NCBI RefSeq assembly: GCF_900129405.1
Contig: NZ_FQVQ01000006.1
Coordinates: 1-64,000 of the forward strand
DNA length: 64,000 bases
Direction: 5' to 3'
Source: Flavobacterium fontis
GTDB taxonomy: Bacteria; Bacteroidota; Bacteroidia; Flavobacteriales; Flavobacteriaceae
The notes beneath the pieces were generated by a model that was not told the origin of the DNA, did not search any database, and was given only the letters and a program-made list of their open reading frames with translations. Below are positions 36,127 to 44,980 of this stretch, piece after piece (positions within the stretch are counted from its first letter, which is position 1; the number at the start of each line of letters is the position of its first letter). Made by a program: the position numbers and the translations under genes.

Positions 36127-36516
36127 ATGAAAAAATCCTTTAAAATAGGGCTTATAGGTTTACTGCTTGTAGCTGTTGCGGGATATTTTGGGTATCGATA
36201 TGTCTATCACTCCGAACGACGTGATGTTCAAAAGGAAGCCGCTGCATTTACACTGAAAGCCCTAGACTTACATCAAGCTTTTGTTGCTAACACCGAAAAA
36301 GCAAATGCTACATATTTGGAAAAAGCCACTGAAGTTTCGGGAACCGTCACTGCGACTGAAGGGAACCAACTAATACTGGATGAAAAGGTTGTGTGTATTA
36401 GTCAAACGCCTTTGACAACCAAAGTGGGGGCTAAAGTCACCGTAAAAGGACGTGTCATCGGATATGATGATTTTCTCGATGAAATAAAAATGGATCAATG
36501 TACTTTAATTCCTTAA
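36127..36516 (+). CDS. OB-fold (tRNA_anti-like) membrane-anchored protein
   Basis: This 129-aa protein has an N-terminal membrane anchor (about 7-27: IGLIGLLLVAVAGYFGYRYV). The rest is an OB-fold: YLEKATEVSGTVTATEGNQLILDEKVVCIS and AKVTVKGRVIGYDDFLDEIKMDQCTLI, given in part. This matches the 'tRNA_anti-like' family of exported Bacteroidetes proteins. Two Cys (VVCIS, DQCTL) may pair. Its ATG directly follows the preceding TAA, and the next gene begins three bases after its stop, so it is inside the redox operon. Confidence 0.82.
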   Translation: MKKSFKIGLIGLLLVAVAGYFGYRYVYHSERRDVQKEAAAFTLKALDLHQAFVANTEKANATYLEKATEVSGTVTATEGNQLILDEKVVCISQTPLTTKVGAKVTVKGRVIGYDDFLDEIKMDQCTLIP

Positions 36517-36518
36517 CC

Positions 36519-37376
36519 ATGAAAAAAATAGTAGCCTTGGCTTGGATCGCAATGGGTTGTTACTCTACATCCTTGCATGCACAAGACGATTTATTAAACG
36601 AACTCAATCAAGACCAAAATAAGAAAGAAACGGTTAGCGCAGCATTTAAAGGACAACAAATTTGTACCATGCAGTCGACCAAAATGGCGGCAAAAGGCGA
36701 ATGGTATTTTTTAGTAGCCCACCGTTTTGGAGATTTGACCAACGGTTTTGAAAACTTTTTTGGATTGGATAATGCCCTCACAAAATTAGGAGGCTTATAC
36801 GGTGCAACAGAGTGGCTTACTTTAGGTTTTTCGCGTCATACGCTTGCAAAAACGTATGAATTTTCGGGTAAGTACCGTCTAATGGCCCAAGAGGTAGATG
36901 GTTTTCCCGTGACCATTGTTGGGTACCATACCATGGATATTAATTCCCAATTGGAAAAGGAAGAGTATCCAGAATTATCAGGAACCGATCGGTTTGCTTT
37001 TTCCAATCAGCTGTTGATTTCACGTAAGTTTTCAGAGAATTTTTCGCTACAACTTACTCCAATGTACATTCACAAAAACTTGTACGACCCGTTACTGGAA
37101 GAAAAGAGTCAGTTTTTAATGGCTTTAGGAGGACGTTACAAGTTCTCTAAACGCTGTAGCTTTAACTGGGAATACGCGCAACGTTTCAATACCGTTTCCA
37201 ATGACCCTTATCAAAATCCACTTACCGTGGGTGTCGATATCGAAACGGGAGGCCACGTCTTTCAGTTGGTATTGTCCAACAGTCAAGCGATGAATGATGT
37301 GAGCTATTTTACCACAGCGACAGGGGATTTTAATCGTGGAATCTTCTTCGGATTCAACTTATACCGTGTATTTTAA
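36519..37376 (+). CDS. DUF5777 family outer-membrane beta-barrel protein
   Basis: This 285-aa protein has a signal peptide (LAWIAMGCYSTSLHAQ). It then has the family landmarks TMQSTKMAAKGEWYFLVAHRFG, a loop with FENFFGLDN, and repeated amphipathic strands (LTLGFSRHTLAKTYE, FSLQLTPMYIH, FLMALGGRYKFSKR) ending in GIFFGFNLYRVF with a terminal Phe. It is probably a small outer-membrane barrel. DUF5777 genes commonly neighbour cytochrome and YceI genes in Bacteroidetes. The function is unknown. A longer frame from 36498 overlaps the previous gene's end; the ATG at 36519 starts the signal peptide. Confidence 0.88.
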   Translation: MKKIVALAWIAMGCYSTSLHAQDDLLNELNQDQNKKETVSAAFKGQQICTMQSTKMAAKGEWYFLVAHRFGDLTNGFENFFGLDNALTKLGGLYGATEWLTLGFSRHTLAKTYEFSGKYRLMAQEVDGFPVTIVGYHTMDINSQLEKEEYPELSGTDRFAFSNQLLISRKFSENFSLQLTPMYIHKNLYDPLLEEKSQFLMALGGRYKFSKRCSFNWEYAQRFNTVSNDPYQNPLTVGVDIETGGHVFQLVLSNSQAMNDVSYFTTATGDFNRGIFFGFNLYRVF

Positions 37377-37387
37377 TTGCAATTGCT

Positions 37388-37747
37388 ATGAAAACGAATT
37401 ATTTTAAATTGTCCTTAATCGGAATATTGTTTTTGGGACTTATAGGGTTACAATATGCTTGTGAATCGTCTACATTTGAAGAGGCTTCGGGTATCGTTAC
37501 GAATCCCTCCTACAACAAAAATGTCAAACCTATTATGACCAATAATTGTACAGGTTGCCACAATGGAGTGGATGAGTTTTCGTTGTTGACCTATGAAGAC
37601 GTAAAAGACAATACACAAAATGGTAATTTATTGTGCCGAATTAAAGGAACAGCCTGTGGTGAAATTATGCCTCCTACCGGAAAAATGAATACCACACGGA
37701 TCGCCATTATCGAAAACTGGGCGGCCAACAACTACCCATTGGATTAA
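37388..37747 (+). CDS. Lipoprotein c-type cytochrome
   Basis: This 119-aa protein has a lipobox Cys at about residue 25 (GLQYAC) and one haem c site CTGCH at residues 54-58. A distal Met in EIMPPTGKM is the probable sixth ligand. Two extra Cys (LLCRIKGTACGE) may form a disulfide. The fold matches short planctomycete-type/cytochrome c domains often annotated only as cytochrome c. It is anchored to a membrane outside the cytoplasm and would carry electrons between the operon's other exported members. It starts 11 bp after the DUF5777 stop and ends 11 bp before the yceI-like gene. Confidence 0.9.
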   Translation: MKTNYFKLSLIGILFLGLIGLQYACESSTFEEASGIVTNPSYNKNVKPIMTNNCTGCHNGVDEFSLLTYEDVKDNTQNGNLLCRIKGTACGEIMPPTGKMNTTRIAIIENWAANNYPLD

Positions 37748-37758
37748 TACAAAAGGCT

Positions 37759-38292
37759 ATGAAAAAGAATTTACTGTGTTTGCTACTCCTGCTCAGTGGA
37801 ATGCTACACGCCCAAAAAATGATCACCCGAACGGGGGTTGTTAAGTTTGATGCCACTGTTCCGGGAGCTACCGATCAAGTGGCCGCCACCAACAATGCCG
37901 TTTCGGCCCTCTTGGATAAAAATAGTGGTGATTTTGCCATCCAAGTGATGATTAAGTCTTTCCGCTTTAAAATTCCGTTGATGGAAGAACATTTCAACGA
38001 GAATTACATGGACAGCGATAAGTTGCCCAAAGCTACCTTTAAAGGGAAAATCGTTGGTTTTCAACCTCAAAACGGGACCTATGATGTAGAAGGTGATTTG
38101 ACAATTCACGGAGTGACACAGAAAGTGAAAACCAAAATGACATTGAAAGTCGAAGGCGGAAAAATTCATTTGGACGGTACCTTCACGGTCAAGCTCAAGG
38201 ATTACGATTTAACAGTACCCGCTTTGGCCAAGAAAACTTTGTCAGAAACAGCCAAGCTTACGGTTGATTTGACCTTAGAAAACAAAGCTTAA
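37759..38292 (+). CDS. YceI family protein
   Basis: This 177-aa protein has a signal peptide (LLCLLLLLSGMLHAQ) and the YceI lipocalin-like barrel: RTGVVKFDATVPGATDQV, the FAIQVMIKSFRFKIPLMEEHFNENYMDSDKLPKATFKG segment (quoted in part: IPLMEEHFNENYM) and VEGDLTIHGVTQKV. YceI proteins bind isoprenoids such as polyprenyl-quinone or ubiquinone-like lipids in known structures. That fits a redox neighbourhood. It is the last gene of the five-gene operon, followed by a strong terminator. Confidence 0.93.
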   Translation: MKKNLLCLLLLLSGMLHAQKMITRTGVVKFDATVPGATDQVAATNNAVSALLDKNSGDFAIQVMIKSFRFKIPLMEEHFNENYMDSDKLPKATFKGKIVGFQPQNGTYDVEGDLTIHGVTQKVKTKMTLKVEGGKIHLDGTFTVKLKDYDLTVPALAKKTLSETAKLTVDLTLENKA

Positions 38293-38312
38293 AAAAAACA
38301 TATTAGGGTAGT

Positions 38313-38340
38313 AAGACGAACTTCGGTTCGTCTTTTTTTT
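38313..38340 (+). terminator. Terminator of the exported redox operon
   Basis: AAGACGAAC pairs perfectly with GTTCGTCTT around a TTCG tetraloop, ending in a T8 run. Confidence 0.93.
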
Positions 38341-38430
38341 GACCTATACGTAATTACCAAATTAATTGATTTTTGTCATAGCGCAATCGATTTCGATTCC
38401 CTAAATTTACAATCCTAAAATAACAGCACT

Positions 38431-38919
38431 ATGCAAAAATCCTATACCCTTTCTGTGCATACAGGGGCCACATTTGAGCTCGACGAAAGTTCGTTGCAAC
38501 AACTCGATGCCGTGGCTACGGGACACCATTCGTTTCATGTTTTAAAAAACAATCGGTCCTATACGGCCGAAATCATAGCGGCCGATTTTGTCGCCAAAAA
38601 ATATACCATAAAGGTCAATAACAATACCTATGAAGTATCCATAGCCGATGAATTAGATCAATTGATCAGTCGCATGGGAATCGAGCGGGGACGCCATAAA
38701 GTGGTCAATGCCATCAAAGCCCCGATGCCAGGGTTAATTTTGGAAATTAATGTTCAGGTTGGCGATGCGGTTCAAGAAAACGACCCGCTGTTGATTTTAG
38801 AAGCCATGAAAATGGAAAATAGTTTTCTATCCCCACGGGAGGGCAAAATCAAGTCCATTGCGGTGGTGAAAGGACAAGCGGTAGATAAAGGCCAACTTTT
38901 AATTGAATTTGAGTCATGA
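38431..38919 (+). CDS. Biotin carboxyl carrier subunit of acyl-CoA carboxylase
   Basis: This 162-aa protein ends in a biotinyl domain (about 90-162) with APMPGLILEINVQVGDAV and LLILEAMKMENSFLS, where the Lys of AMKM carries biotin. The N-terminal 85 residues form the carboxylase-type linking domain (SLQQLDAVATGHHSFHVL, KKYTIKVNNNTYEV). It carries carboxybiotin between the two catalytic subunits encoded directly downstream. Its last codons overlap the next ATG by four bases. Confidence 0.93.
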   Translation: MQKSYTLSVHTGATFELDESSLQQLDAVATGHHSFHVLKNNRSYTAEIIAADFVAKKYTIKVNNNTYEVSIADELDQLISRMGIERGRHKVVNAIKAPMPGLILEINVQVGDAVQENDPLLILEAMKMENSFLSPREGKIKSIAVVKGQAVDKGQLLIEFES

Positions 38920-40367
38920 AAAAAATAACCAAATTATTAGTGGCTAATCGCGGCGAGATAGCCATCCGTGTGATGAAAACCGCGAAGAAAATCGGCCTCA
39001 AAACGGTAGCGGTGTTTTCTGAAGCCGACCGCAATGCCCTTCATGTAAAATTTGCAGATGAAGCCATGTGTATAGGACCCGCACCCTCAGCCCAATCCTA
39101 TTTGAAAGGCGATAAAATTATAGAAGTAGCGCAGGCATTGGGCGTAGATGCCATCCATCCGGGCTATGGTTTTTTAAGTGAAAATGCATCGTTTTCGGCA
39201 TTATGTGAGAAAAACGGGATTATTTTCATCGGACCCCAACCGAAAGCTATCGAAATGATGGGAAGCAAATTGGCCGCCAAAGAAGCTGTAATGCACTATG
39301 ACATTCCGATGGTACCCGGCGTAGACCATGCCATTGTTGATGTAGAAGAAGCGAAAAAAACAGCTAAAGAAGTGGGCTTTCCCATTTTAATCAAAGCCTC
39401 TGCCGGTGGTGGAGGGAAAGGAATGCGTATCGTTGAACGCGAGGAAGATTTTGAGTCCCAAATGGAACGTGCCATTAGTGAGGCGACTTCGGCTTTTGGC
39501 GATGGTTCGGTGTTTATTGAAAAATATGTGTCCAAACCGCGTCATATCGAAATCCAAGTAATGGCCGATAGCCATGGCAATGTGGTGTATGTGTTTGAAC
39601 GGGAATGTTCGGTGCAACGCCGCCATCAAAAAGTAGTTGAGGAGGCTCCTTCGGCGGTACTTACACCCGAAAAACGCAAAGAAATGGGGGAGGCAGCTGT
39701 AAAAGTAGCCCAGGCCTGTGACTACCTGGGAGCGGGAACCGTAGAGTTTTTACTTGATGAAAACCTGAATTTTTATTTCTTGGAAATGAATACCCGTTTG
39801 CAAGTGGAGCATCCTGTAACCGAGATGATTTCGGGATTGGATTTGGTTGAATGGCAAATTCGCGTTGCCCGTGGAGAAGCCTTACCGATGAAGCAGGAAG
39901 ACTTGCAAATTCAAGGCCATGCGATGGAATTACGTGTCTATGCCGAAGATCCGATGAATGATTTCCTACCCAATGTGGGGAATCTTGAGGTATACCGCTT
40001 GCCCGAAGGCGAAGGAATTCGTGTAGATAATGGTATTGCCGAAGGAATGGATGTGCCGATTTATTATGACCCAATGTTGTCGAAGTTGGTGACGTATGGG
40101 AAAACGCGAGAGGAAGCAATTGAAAAAATGATTGAAGCGATTGACCAGTATATTGTAAAAGGAGTAGCGACAACTTTGCCCTTTGGGAAATTCGTGATGC
40201 AACATGAAGCGTTTCGTTCGGGGGAATTTGATACAGGTTTTGTGAAAAAATATTACGATGCTGAAAAGTTAAAAGTTCAAATGGATACCGAGGCAGAAAT
40301 TGCAGCTTACCTCGCATTACAACAATATAGTAACGATAAAAAAATCTTGCGCGTACCCAACGCCTAG
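38916..40367 (+). CDS. Biotin carboxylase subunit of acyl-CoA carboxylase
   Basis: This 483-aa ATP-grasp enzyme carboxylates biotin using bicarbonate and ATP. Landmarks: KKITKLLVANRGEIAIRVM, HPGYGFLSENASF, ATP-binding KASAGGGGKGMRIV, HIEIQVMADSHGNVVYVFERECSVQRR (part: VYVFERECSVQRR), YFLEMNTRLQVEHPVTEM and the KGVATTLPFGKFVM tail. Length is normal for the AccC/PccA-type stand-alone carboxylase. It sits between carrier and carboxyltransferase genes in one operon. Confidence 0.95.
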   Translation: MKKITKLLVANRGEIAIRVMKTAKKIGLKTVAVFSEADRNALHVKFADEAMCIGPAPSAQSYLKGDKIIEVAQALGVDAIHPGYGFLSENASFSALCEKNGIIFIGPQPKAIEMMGSKLAAKEAVMHYDIPMVPGVDHAIVDVEEAKKTAKEVGFPILIKASAGGGGKGMRIVEREEDFESQMERAISEATSAFGDGSVFIEKYVSKPRHIEIQVMADSHGNVVYVFERECSVQRRHQKVVEEAPSAVLTPEKRKEMGEAAVKVAQACDYLGAGTVEFLLDENLNFYFLEMNTRLQVEHPVTEMISGLDLVEWQIRVARGEALPMKQEDLQIQGHAMELRVYAEDPMNDFLPNVGNLEVYRLPEGEGIRVDNGIAEGMDVPIYYDPMLSKLVTYGKTREEAIEKMIEAIDQYIVKGVATTLPFGKFVMQHEAFRSGEFDTGFVKKYYDAEKLKVQMDTEAEIAAYLALQQYSNDKKILRVPNA

Positions 40368-40376
40368 TTAGAAATC

Positions 40377-41918
40377 ATGGAAGATAAAAATAAAGTTTTG
40401 ATGGAGAAAATCGCCTTAGCCCAATTGGGAGGAGGCGCCAATCGTATTGCGAAGCAACATGAGAAAAAGCGTTTAACGGCTCGAGAACGTGTTCTTTATT
40501 TGTTGGATGAGGGTTCGTTTGAAGAAATCGGAATGCTAGTCACGCACCGAACAACCGAGTTTGGTATGGACAAAGAAATCTATTATGGTGATGGAGTGGT
40601 AACCGGTTACGGAACCATCAACGGTCGTTTGGTCTATGTATTTGCTCAAGATTTTACCGTTTTCGGCGGATCACTTTCTGAGACCCATGCGGAAAAAATT
40701 TGTAAGGTGATGGATTTGGCCCTGCGTAATGGCGCGCCGATGATAGGTTTGAACGATTCGGGTGGCGCTCGTATTCAAGAAGGTGTTCGCTCATTGGGAG
40801 GGTATGCCGATATTTTTCACCGCAATGTTCAGGCGAGTGGGGTGATTCCTCAAATTTCTGCGATCATGGGACCTTGTGCAGGCGGTGCCGTGTATTCCCC
40901 CGCGATTACCGATTTTACCATCATGGTCGAAAACAACAGCTACATGTTTGTTACGGGGCCTAATGTGGTAAAAACAGTGACCAATGAAGAAGTAACCTCC
41001 GAAGAATTAGGGGGTGCGAGTACCCATTCGACCAAATCAGGCGTGGCCCATTTAACCTCACCGAATGGGATCGAATGTTTGGAAGATGTAAAACGTCTTT
41101 TGAGTTACATGCCCCAGAATAATAAAGAAAAAACACCGCAGTTGCCCTATGTATTGGGCGAGGAGTTGCGCGAAAAATTGGACACCTTAGTTCCCGAAAA
41201 TGCCAACAAGCCTTATGATATGCATGAGGTAATCGATGGCGTTGTCGATGAAGATTCCTTTTTTGAAATACATAAAGATTATGCCGAAAATATTGTTGTC
41301 GGATTTGCCCGTTTGGCAGGACGAAGTATCGGTATCGTGGCCAATAATCCCATGTATTTGGCGGGTTGTTTGGATGTAAAGAGTTCGATCAAAGCTGCCC
41401 GTTTTACCCGTTTTTGTGATTGCTTCAACATCCCGTTGTTGGTGTTGGTAGATGTCCCCGGATTCTTACCCGGAACGGACCAAGAATGGAATGGAATTAT
41501 TGTTCATGGAGCTAAATTATTGTATGCATTGAGTGAGGCGACGGTTCCCAAAGTAACAGTCATTACCCGAAAAGCCTACGGAGGAGCGTATGATGTAATG
41601 AACTCGAAACACATTGGTGCCGATATGAATTTTGCATGGCCTGGGGCTGAGATTGCCGTGATGGGGGCCAAAGGAGCGTCGGAAATTATTTTTAAGAAAG
41701 AAATCAATGAAGCCGCTGATCCCGCCGCTAAGTTGCTGGAAAAAGAAGCCGAATATGCCGAATTGTTTGCAAATCCCTACACAGCAGCGCAACGTGGTTT
41801 TGTGGATGAGGTGATTGTACCCCGCGATACGCGAAGAAAATTAATCAAGGCTTTTGCGATGCTGGAACATAAAGCAGTTCCCCTTCCGCAACGAAAACAC
41901 GGAAATATCCCATTATAA
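40377..41918 (+). CDS. Acyl-CoA carboxylase carboxyltransferase subunit (propionyl-CoA type)
   Basis: This 513-aa crotonase-fold subunit moves the carboxyl group from biotin to an acyl-CoA. Both halves are present: [24 protein letters not shown] and [16 protein letters not shown] in the N half, [18 protein letters not shown] and [19 protein letters not shown] in the C half. The undivided form, sequence style and operon partners match the beta subunit of propionyl-CoA or methylmalonyl-CoA-type carboxylases. Together with adenosylcobalamin supply (gene at 11097) this fits the propionyl-CoA to succinyl-CoA route. Substrate is inferred. Confidence 0.93.
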   Translation: MEDKNKVLMEKIALAQLGGGANRIAKQHEKKRLTARERVLYLLDEGSFEEIGMLVTHRTTEFGMDKEIYYGDGVVTGYGTINGRLVYVFAQDFTVFGGSLSETHAEKICKVMDLALRNGAPMIGLNDSGGARIQEGVRSLGGYADIFHRNVQASGVIPQISAIMGPCAGGAVYSPAITDFTIMVENNSYMFVTGPNVVKTVTNEEVTSEELGGASTHSTKSGVAHLTSPNGIECLEDVKRLLSYMPQNNKEKTPQLPYVLGEELREKLDTLVPENANKPYDMHEVIDGVVDEDSFFEIHKDYAENIVVGFARLAGRSIGIVANNPMYLAGCLDVKSSIKAARFTRFCDCFNIPLLVLVDVPGFLPGTDQEWNGIIVHGAKLLYALSEATVPKVTVITRKAYGGAYDVMNSKHIGADMNFAWPGAEIAVMGAKGASEIIFKKEINEAADPAAKLLEKEAEYAELFANPYTAAQRGFVDEVIVPRDTRRKLIKAFAMLEHKAVPLPQRKHGNIPL

Positions 41919-41920
41919 GT

Positions 41921-41951
41921 AAAAAACCTGCCAGTAGTGCAGGTTTTTTTT
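41921..41951 (+). terminator. Terminator of the carboxylase operon
   Basis: AAAAACCTGC pairs with GCAGGTTTTT around CAGTAGT. Confidence 0.9.
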
Positions 41952-42023
41952 GAGTCTATTGAAATAGTTATTGCTAAAGCTTGTGAAGCTTCCTATTGAA
42001 TAAGCGATGATATTGCAATAAGG

Positions 42024-42812
42024 CTATTTACAGGTGTTTTGTATTATTTCTTTAGCTTCAGTAACACCAAGACTTAAGGCTTTTTTTAAGTCAGCACAAA
42101 AATTACCTTTGGATTTGGTGTTAATGATATAAACCGCACGATTGAAAAAGTATTGGCCATTATTTGGAGCTATAATACACAATTGATTAAAATCAGACAA
42201 TGCATTTTGTCCTAAACTCGCTTTGCAAAATGCCCGATTTTCCAATGCCGTTTCATTATTTTTCTCTTGCGCCAACACTTTATCAAAAAGTACGATAGCC
42301 TCTTTGCATTTGTTTTGTTGGGACCAAAGGATACCTTTATAGGTTAATGCATCGATATCATTCGGTTTGAGACTTAAACAAAAATCAATATCTGTAGTTG
42401 CTTTTTCCCAATTATTCATTTGTAAATAGGTATAACCGCGATGTAAGTGACCTAAGTAGGAATTTGGTTTAACTTCTATAAATGAGTTAAAGTAGTGTAT
42501 CGCTTTTGTGAATTGCTTTTTTTTGGTTTCAATCATCCCTAAATAGCATAGGGGTTCTTCTGCTTGGGGATTTATTTCGAGGCATGAATTCATATCCGTT
42601 TGGGCTTCAGCCAACTGCCCAAGTGTAAAATAGTATGTTCCGCGAAGAAAATAATTGTCGTAATTGGATTCGGTTTCGATCATTTTCGTCAATTCTTCAA
42701 TGCTTTTTTGCAATGCAATTGTTTTCTCTGTTTGTTGTCCATTACATAGGAATACAAAAAAGAAGTTGATCCATAGGAAACATCTAAAAATTGAACACGT
42801 TTGTTGTCTCAT
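42024..42812 (-). CDS. Exported TPR-repeat protein
   Basis: This 262-aa protein has a signal peptide (FLWINFFFVFLCNGQ), followed by tandem tetratricopeptide repeats of 34 residues, about six, from residue 35 (for example FTKAIHYFNSFIEVKPNSY and WEKATTDIDFCLSLKPNDI). It is a protein-interaction scaffold in the periplasm. No enzyme motif is present. It lies downstream of a two-component system on the same strand with about 48 bp between, and could be co-transcribed with it. Confidence 0.85.
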   Translation of the reverse strand: MRQQTCSIFRCFLWINFFFVFLCNGQQTEKTIALQKSIEELTKMIETESNYDNYFLRGTYYFTLGQLAEAQTDMNSCLEINPQAEEPLCYLGMIETKKKQFTKAIHYFNSFIEVKPNSYLGHLHRGYTYLQMNNWEKATTDIDFCLSLKPNDIDALTYKGILWSQQNKCKEAIVLFDKVLAQEKNNETALENRAFCKASLGQNALSDFNQLCIIAPNNGQYFFNRAVYIINTKSKGNFCADLKKALSLGVTEAKEIIQNTCK

Positions 42813-42860
42813 AAGGTCTTTTATTTTAATGATTTAAATTTGGCTTTAAAAACATTTCCC

Positions 42861-43550
42861 TTATGCCTCACTGCTAAATTTAAATCCAATACCGTGTAAG
42901 TTTTCAATAGTTATCCCCTCTTGTCCAGCAAAAATTTTGCGCAAGCGGGAAATGAATACATCCAAACTTCGACCCATAAAGTAATCGTCTTCACCCCACA
43001 AGGCTTTCAAAATTTCTTCACGTTTAAGGACTTGATTTTTATGGTCTAAAAAAAGTTTGAGTAAATCCGATTCCCGTTGGGTGAGCGAAATGGTCTCGGT
43101 ATCATTAAATATACGATAATTGGCCGCATCAAATTGATAGGTTCCCACGGTATAAAACGGGCTAGGAGGGGGTGTTGTTTTTTTATGGGAACGCCGTAAA
43201 AAAATATCGATTTTTAGCATTAACTCCTCAATACTAAAGGGTTTTACCAAATAATCGTCGGCTCCAATTTTAAGTCCCCGAATGCGATCTTCCTTTAATG
43301 TTTTGGCGGAAAGAAAAATAATGGGTATTTCCTGGTTCTTTTTTCGAATGGCTTCTGCCAATTCAAAACCATCCATTTTGGGCATCATAATGTCTAAAAT
43401 GCACAAATCGTATTCATTTGAAAGAAAACCCTCCAAGGCTGCAGTTCCATCGGCAAAATGGTCTACGGCATAAAAATTTTCCAGATGATCTTTCGTCAGA
43501 AACGCAATGGTTTCATCGTCTTCGGCATACAGAATTTTGAAGTTATGCAT
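42861..43550 (-). CDS. OmpR-family response regulator
   Basis: This 229-aa protein has a receiver domain (1-115) with the acidic pair AEDDE, phospho-acceptor Asp in LCILDIMMPKMDG, Thr/Ser switch SAKT and Lys LVKPF. A winged-helix DNA-binding domain follows (about 130-226: LTQRESDLLKLFLDHKNQV, and GRSLDVFISRLRKIF). It overlaps the kinase gene by eight bases, so the two are a cognate pair. OmpR-type regulators bind direct repeats; candidate TTAACA repeats lie in the divergent promoter region at 44861-44898. Confidence 0.95.
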   Translation of the reverse strand: MHNFKILYAEDDETIAFLTKDHLENFYAVDHFADGTAALEGFLSNEYDLCILDIMMPKMDGFELAEAIRKKNQEIPIIFLSAKTLKEDRIRGLKIGADDYLVKPFSIEELMLKIDIFLRRSHKKTTPPPSPFYTVGTYQFDAANYRIFNDTETISLTQRESDLLKLFLDHKNQVLKREEILKALWGEDDYFMGRSLDVFISRLRKIFAGQEGITIENLHGIGFKFSSEA

Positions 43551-44829
43551 AGTGCTTTTTAGGAATTAAAATCGTTATCGTCAATCCGTGTTCTTTATTA
43601 TTTTGGGCGCTGATCTTCCATTGGTGTTGGGTGCAAATCTTTTTCACATAAAACAATCCCAAACCAAATCCATTTACCTCATTGCTTTTTTGGTCGGCAA
43701 CGCGATAAAATTTATCAAAGATCAAATTTAAATTTTTGGGCGCTACTCCAATTCCATTGTCTGTAAATTGCAACCGTAACCCATGGCGTTCCTCGTCAAC
43801 TCGAATTTGAATACGTGGGGTAAGGTTACAGTACTTGACCGAGTTGTCCAATAAATTGTAGATAATGTTTGAAAAATGAAACCGATCGGCTTCAAGGGTA
43901 TACTCGCGTTCGGCTTCAATCGTTACAGTAACTTGTTCGTTTTTTAATTTAATGGTTTCAGCGGCCTCTTGCAATAAAGGGAGTAAGGCTAATTTTTCGG
44001 GTTGTAGGGCTAGCGGAGATTCATCGCTTTTGGCAATATTCAACACCTTTTCGATATGGTGATTTAGTTTTTTACTTTGATTGATAATGATTTCAGTGTA
44101 ATCGAGTAATTTTTTTTGCTCGCGTATAACCTCTTGCTTGTTGAGGTAACTCGAAGCAAGTAGGATAGAGGAGAGGGGTGTTTTGAATTCATGGGTCATG
44201 TTGTTGATAAAGTCCCGTTGCAATTCGGAGTATTTTTTTTGTTGGATAATGGTGTAAATGGAGTACACATATACCAAGAGCACAATCATCAGCGCAAACG
44301 ACAACACAAACCAAAACCGAAGCGAGCTTAATAAATACGATGTTTCGTTGGGAAACCGCACGGCAAAATAATAGACGAGATTTTTGTGCTTCGGAAAATA
44401 GACATTATGCTTACTGGGTTTTTTATCGCTCATCGCTACATAGTTGCCATACACCATTTCATCACTATTGCAATTGTACATGGCATATTCAAAGTCGGTC
44501 GTGATGTTCATTTTGGCAAACTCCGTCTTCAGATAATATTCTAAAATATCGGGCTGAAAATCGTTTTCAACATTGACAATATAGTAGTCGTTGGCCACTT
44601 TCTCCACCGGATTGTTGGGGGGTAATTCACTGTCTTTCCCTTCATAGAGTTTTTTAACTACTTCCAAGAGGGCAATATGTGTTTTTTGGGTGAATTTTTT
44701 TTCCTCCAAGCTAAAGGCTTCCCGTGTCCAAAGCAATTGAGCAATGAGAATGCCTAAGGTAGCAATCATCCCAAGAACAATGACAATATTGAGTTTTTTG
44801 GTTTTCAAAAGTGATAAATTGAGTCTCAA
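43543..44829 (-). CDS. Sensor histidine kinase
   Basis: This 428-aa membrane kinase has two transmembrane helices (about 14-34 and 172-195) enclosing a periplasmic sensor of about 135 aa with no recognised domain. HisKA has INNMTHEFKTPLSSILLAS (phospho-His). HATPase has NLLDNSVKYC, FTDNGIGVAP and GFGLGLFYVK. The start is a TTG at 44829, since no ATG lies near the first helix; a second TTG seven codons on is possible. It is coupled to the downstream response regulator by an eight-base overlap. Confidence 0.92.
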   Translation of the reverse strand: MRLNLSLLKTKKLNIVIVLGMIATLGILIAQLLWTREAFSLEEKKFTQKTHIALLEVVKKLYEGKDSELPPNNPVEKVANDYYIVNVENDFQPDILEYYLKTEFAKMNITTDFEYAMYNCNSDEMVYGNYVAMSDKKPSKHNVYFPKHKNLVYYFAVRFPNETSYLLSSLRFWFVLSFALMIVLLVYVYSIYTIIQQKKYSELQRDFINNMTHEFKTPLSSILLASSYLNKQEVIREQKKLLDYTEIIINQSKKLNHHIEKVLNIAKSDESPLALQPEKLALLPLLQEAAETIKLKNEQVTVTIEAEREYTLEADRFHFSNIIYNLLDNSVKYCNLTPRIQIRVDEERHGLRLQFTDNGIGVAPKNLNLIFDKFYRVADQKSNEVNGFGLGLFYVKKICTQHQWKISAQNNKEHGLTITILIPKKHYA

Positions 44830-44860
44830 AATTACTTAAAAAATAAGTGGATACCGACTG

Positions 44861-44898
44861 TTAACAAGTCATTAACAAAGATTCGAGAGCGGTTAACA
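44861..44898. promoter_or_regulatory. Three direct TTAACA repeats in a divergent promoter region
   Basis: TTAACA occurs at 44861-44866, 44872-44877 and 44893-44898, that is with spacings of 11 and 21 bp, on one face of the helix. It lies between the kinase/regulator operon and the DUF1573 gene. OmpR/PhoB-type regulators bind such 11-bp-spaced direct repeats, so this is a candidate operator. Confidence 0.5.
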
Positions 44899-44919
44899 AA
44901 CCACAATCGAAATTGGATT

Positions 44920-44927
44920 TACATTTG
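44920..44927 (+). promoter_or_regulatory. -7 promoter box of the DUF1573 gene
   Basis: TACATTTG, 53 bp upstream of the ATG and 21 bp after the last TTAACA repeat. Confidence 0.55.
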
Positions 44928-44980
44928 TATCAAGAAATTAGAAAACTTACTTTAATTATAAAACCAATAATTCATTTCGT

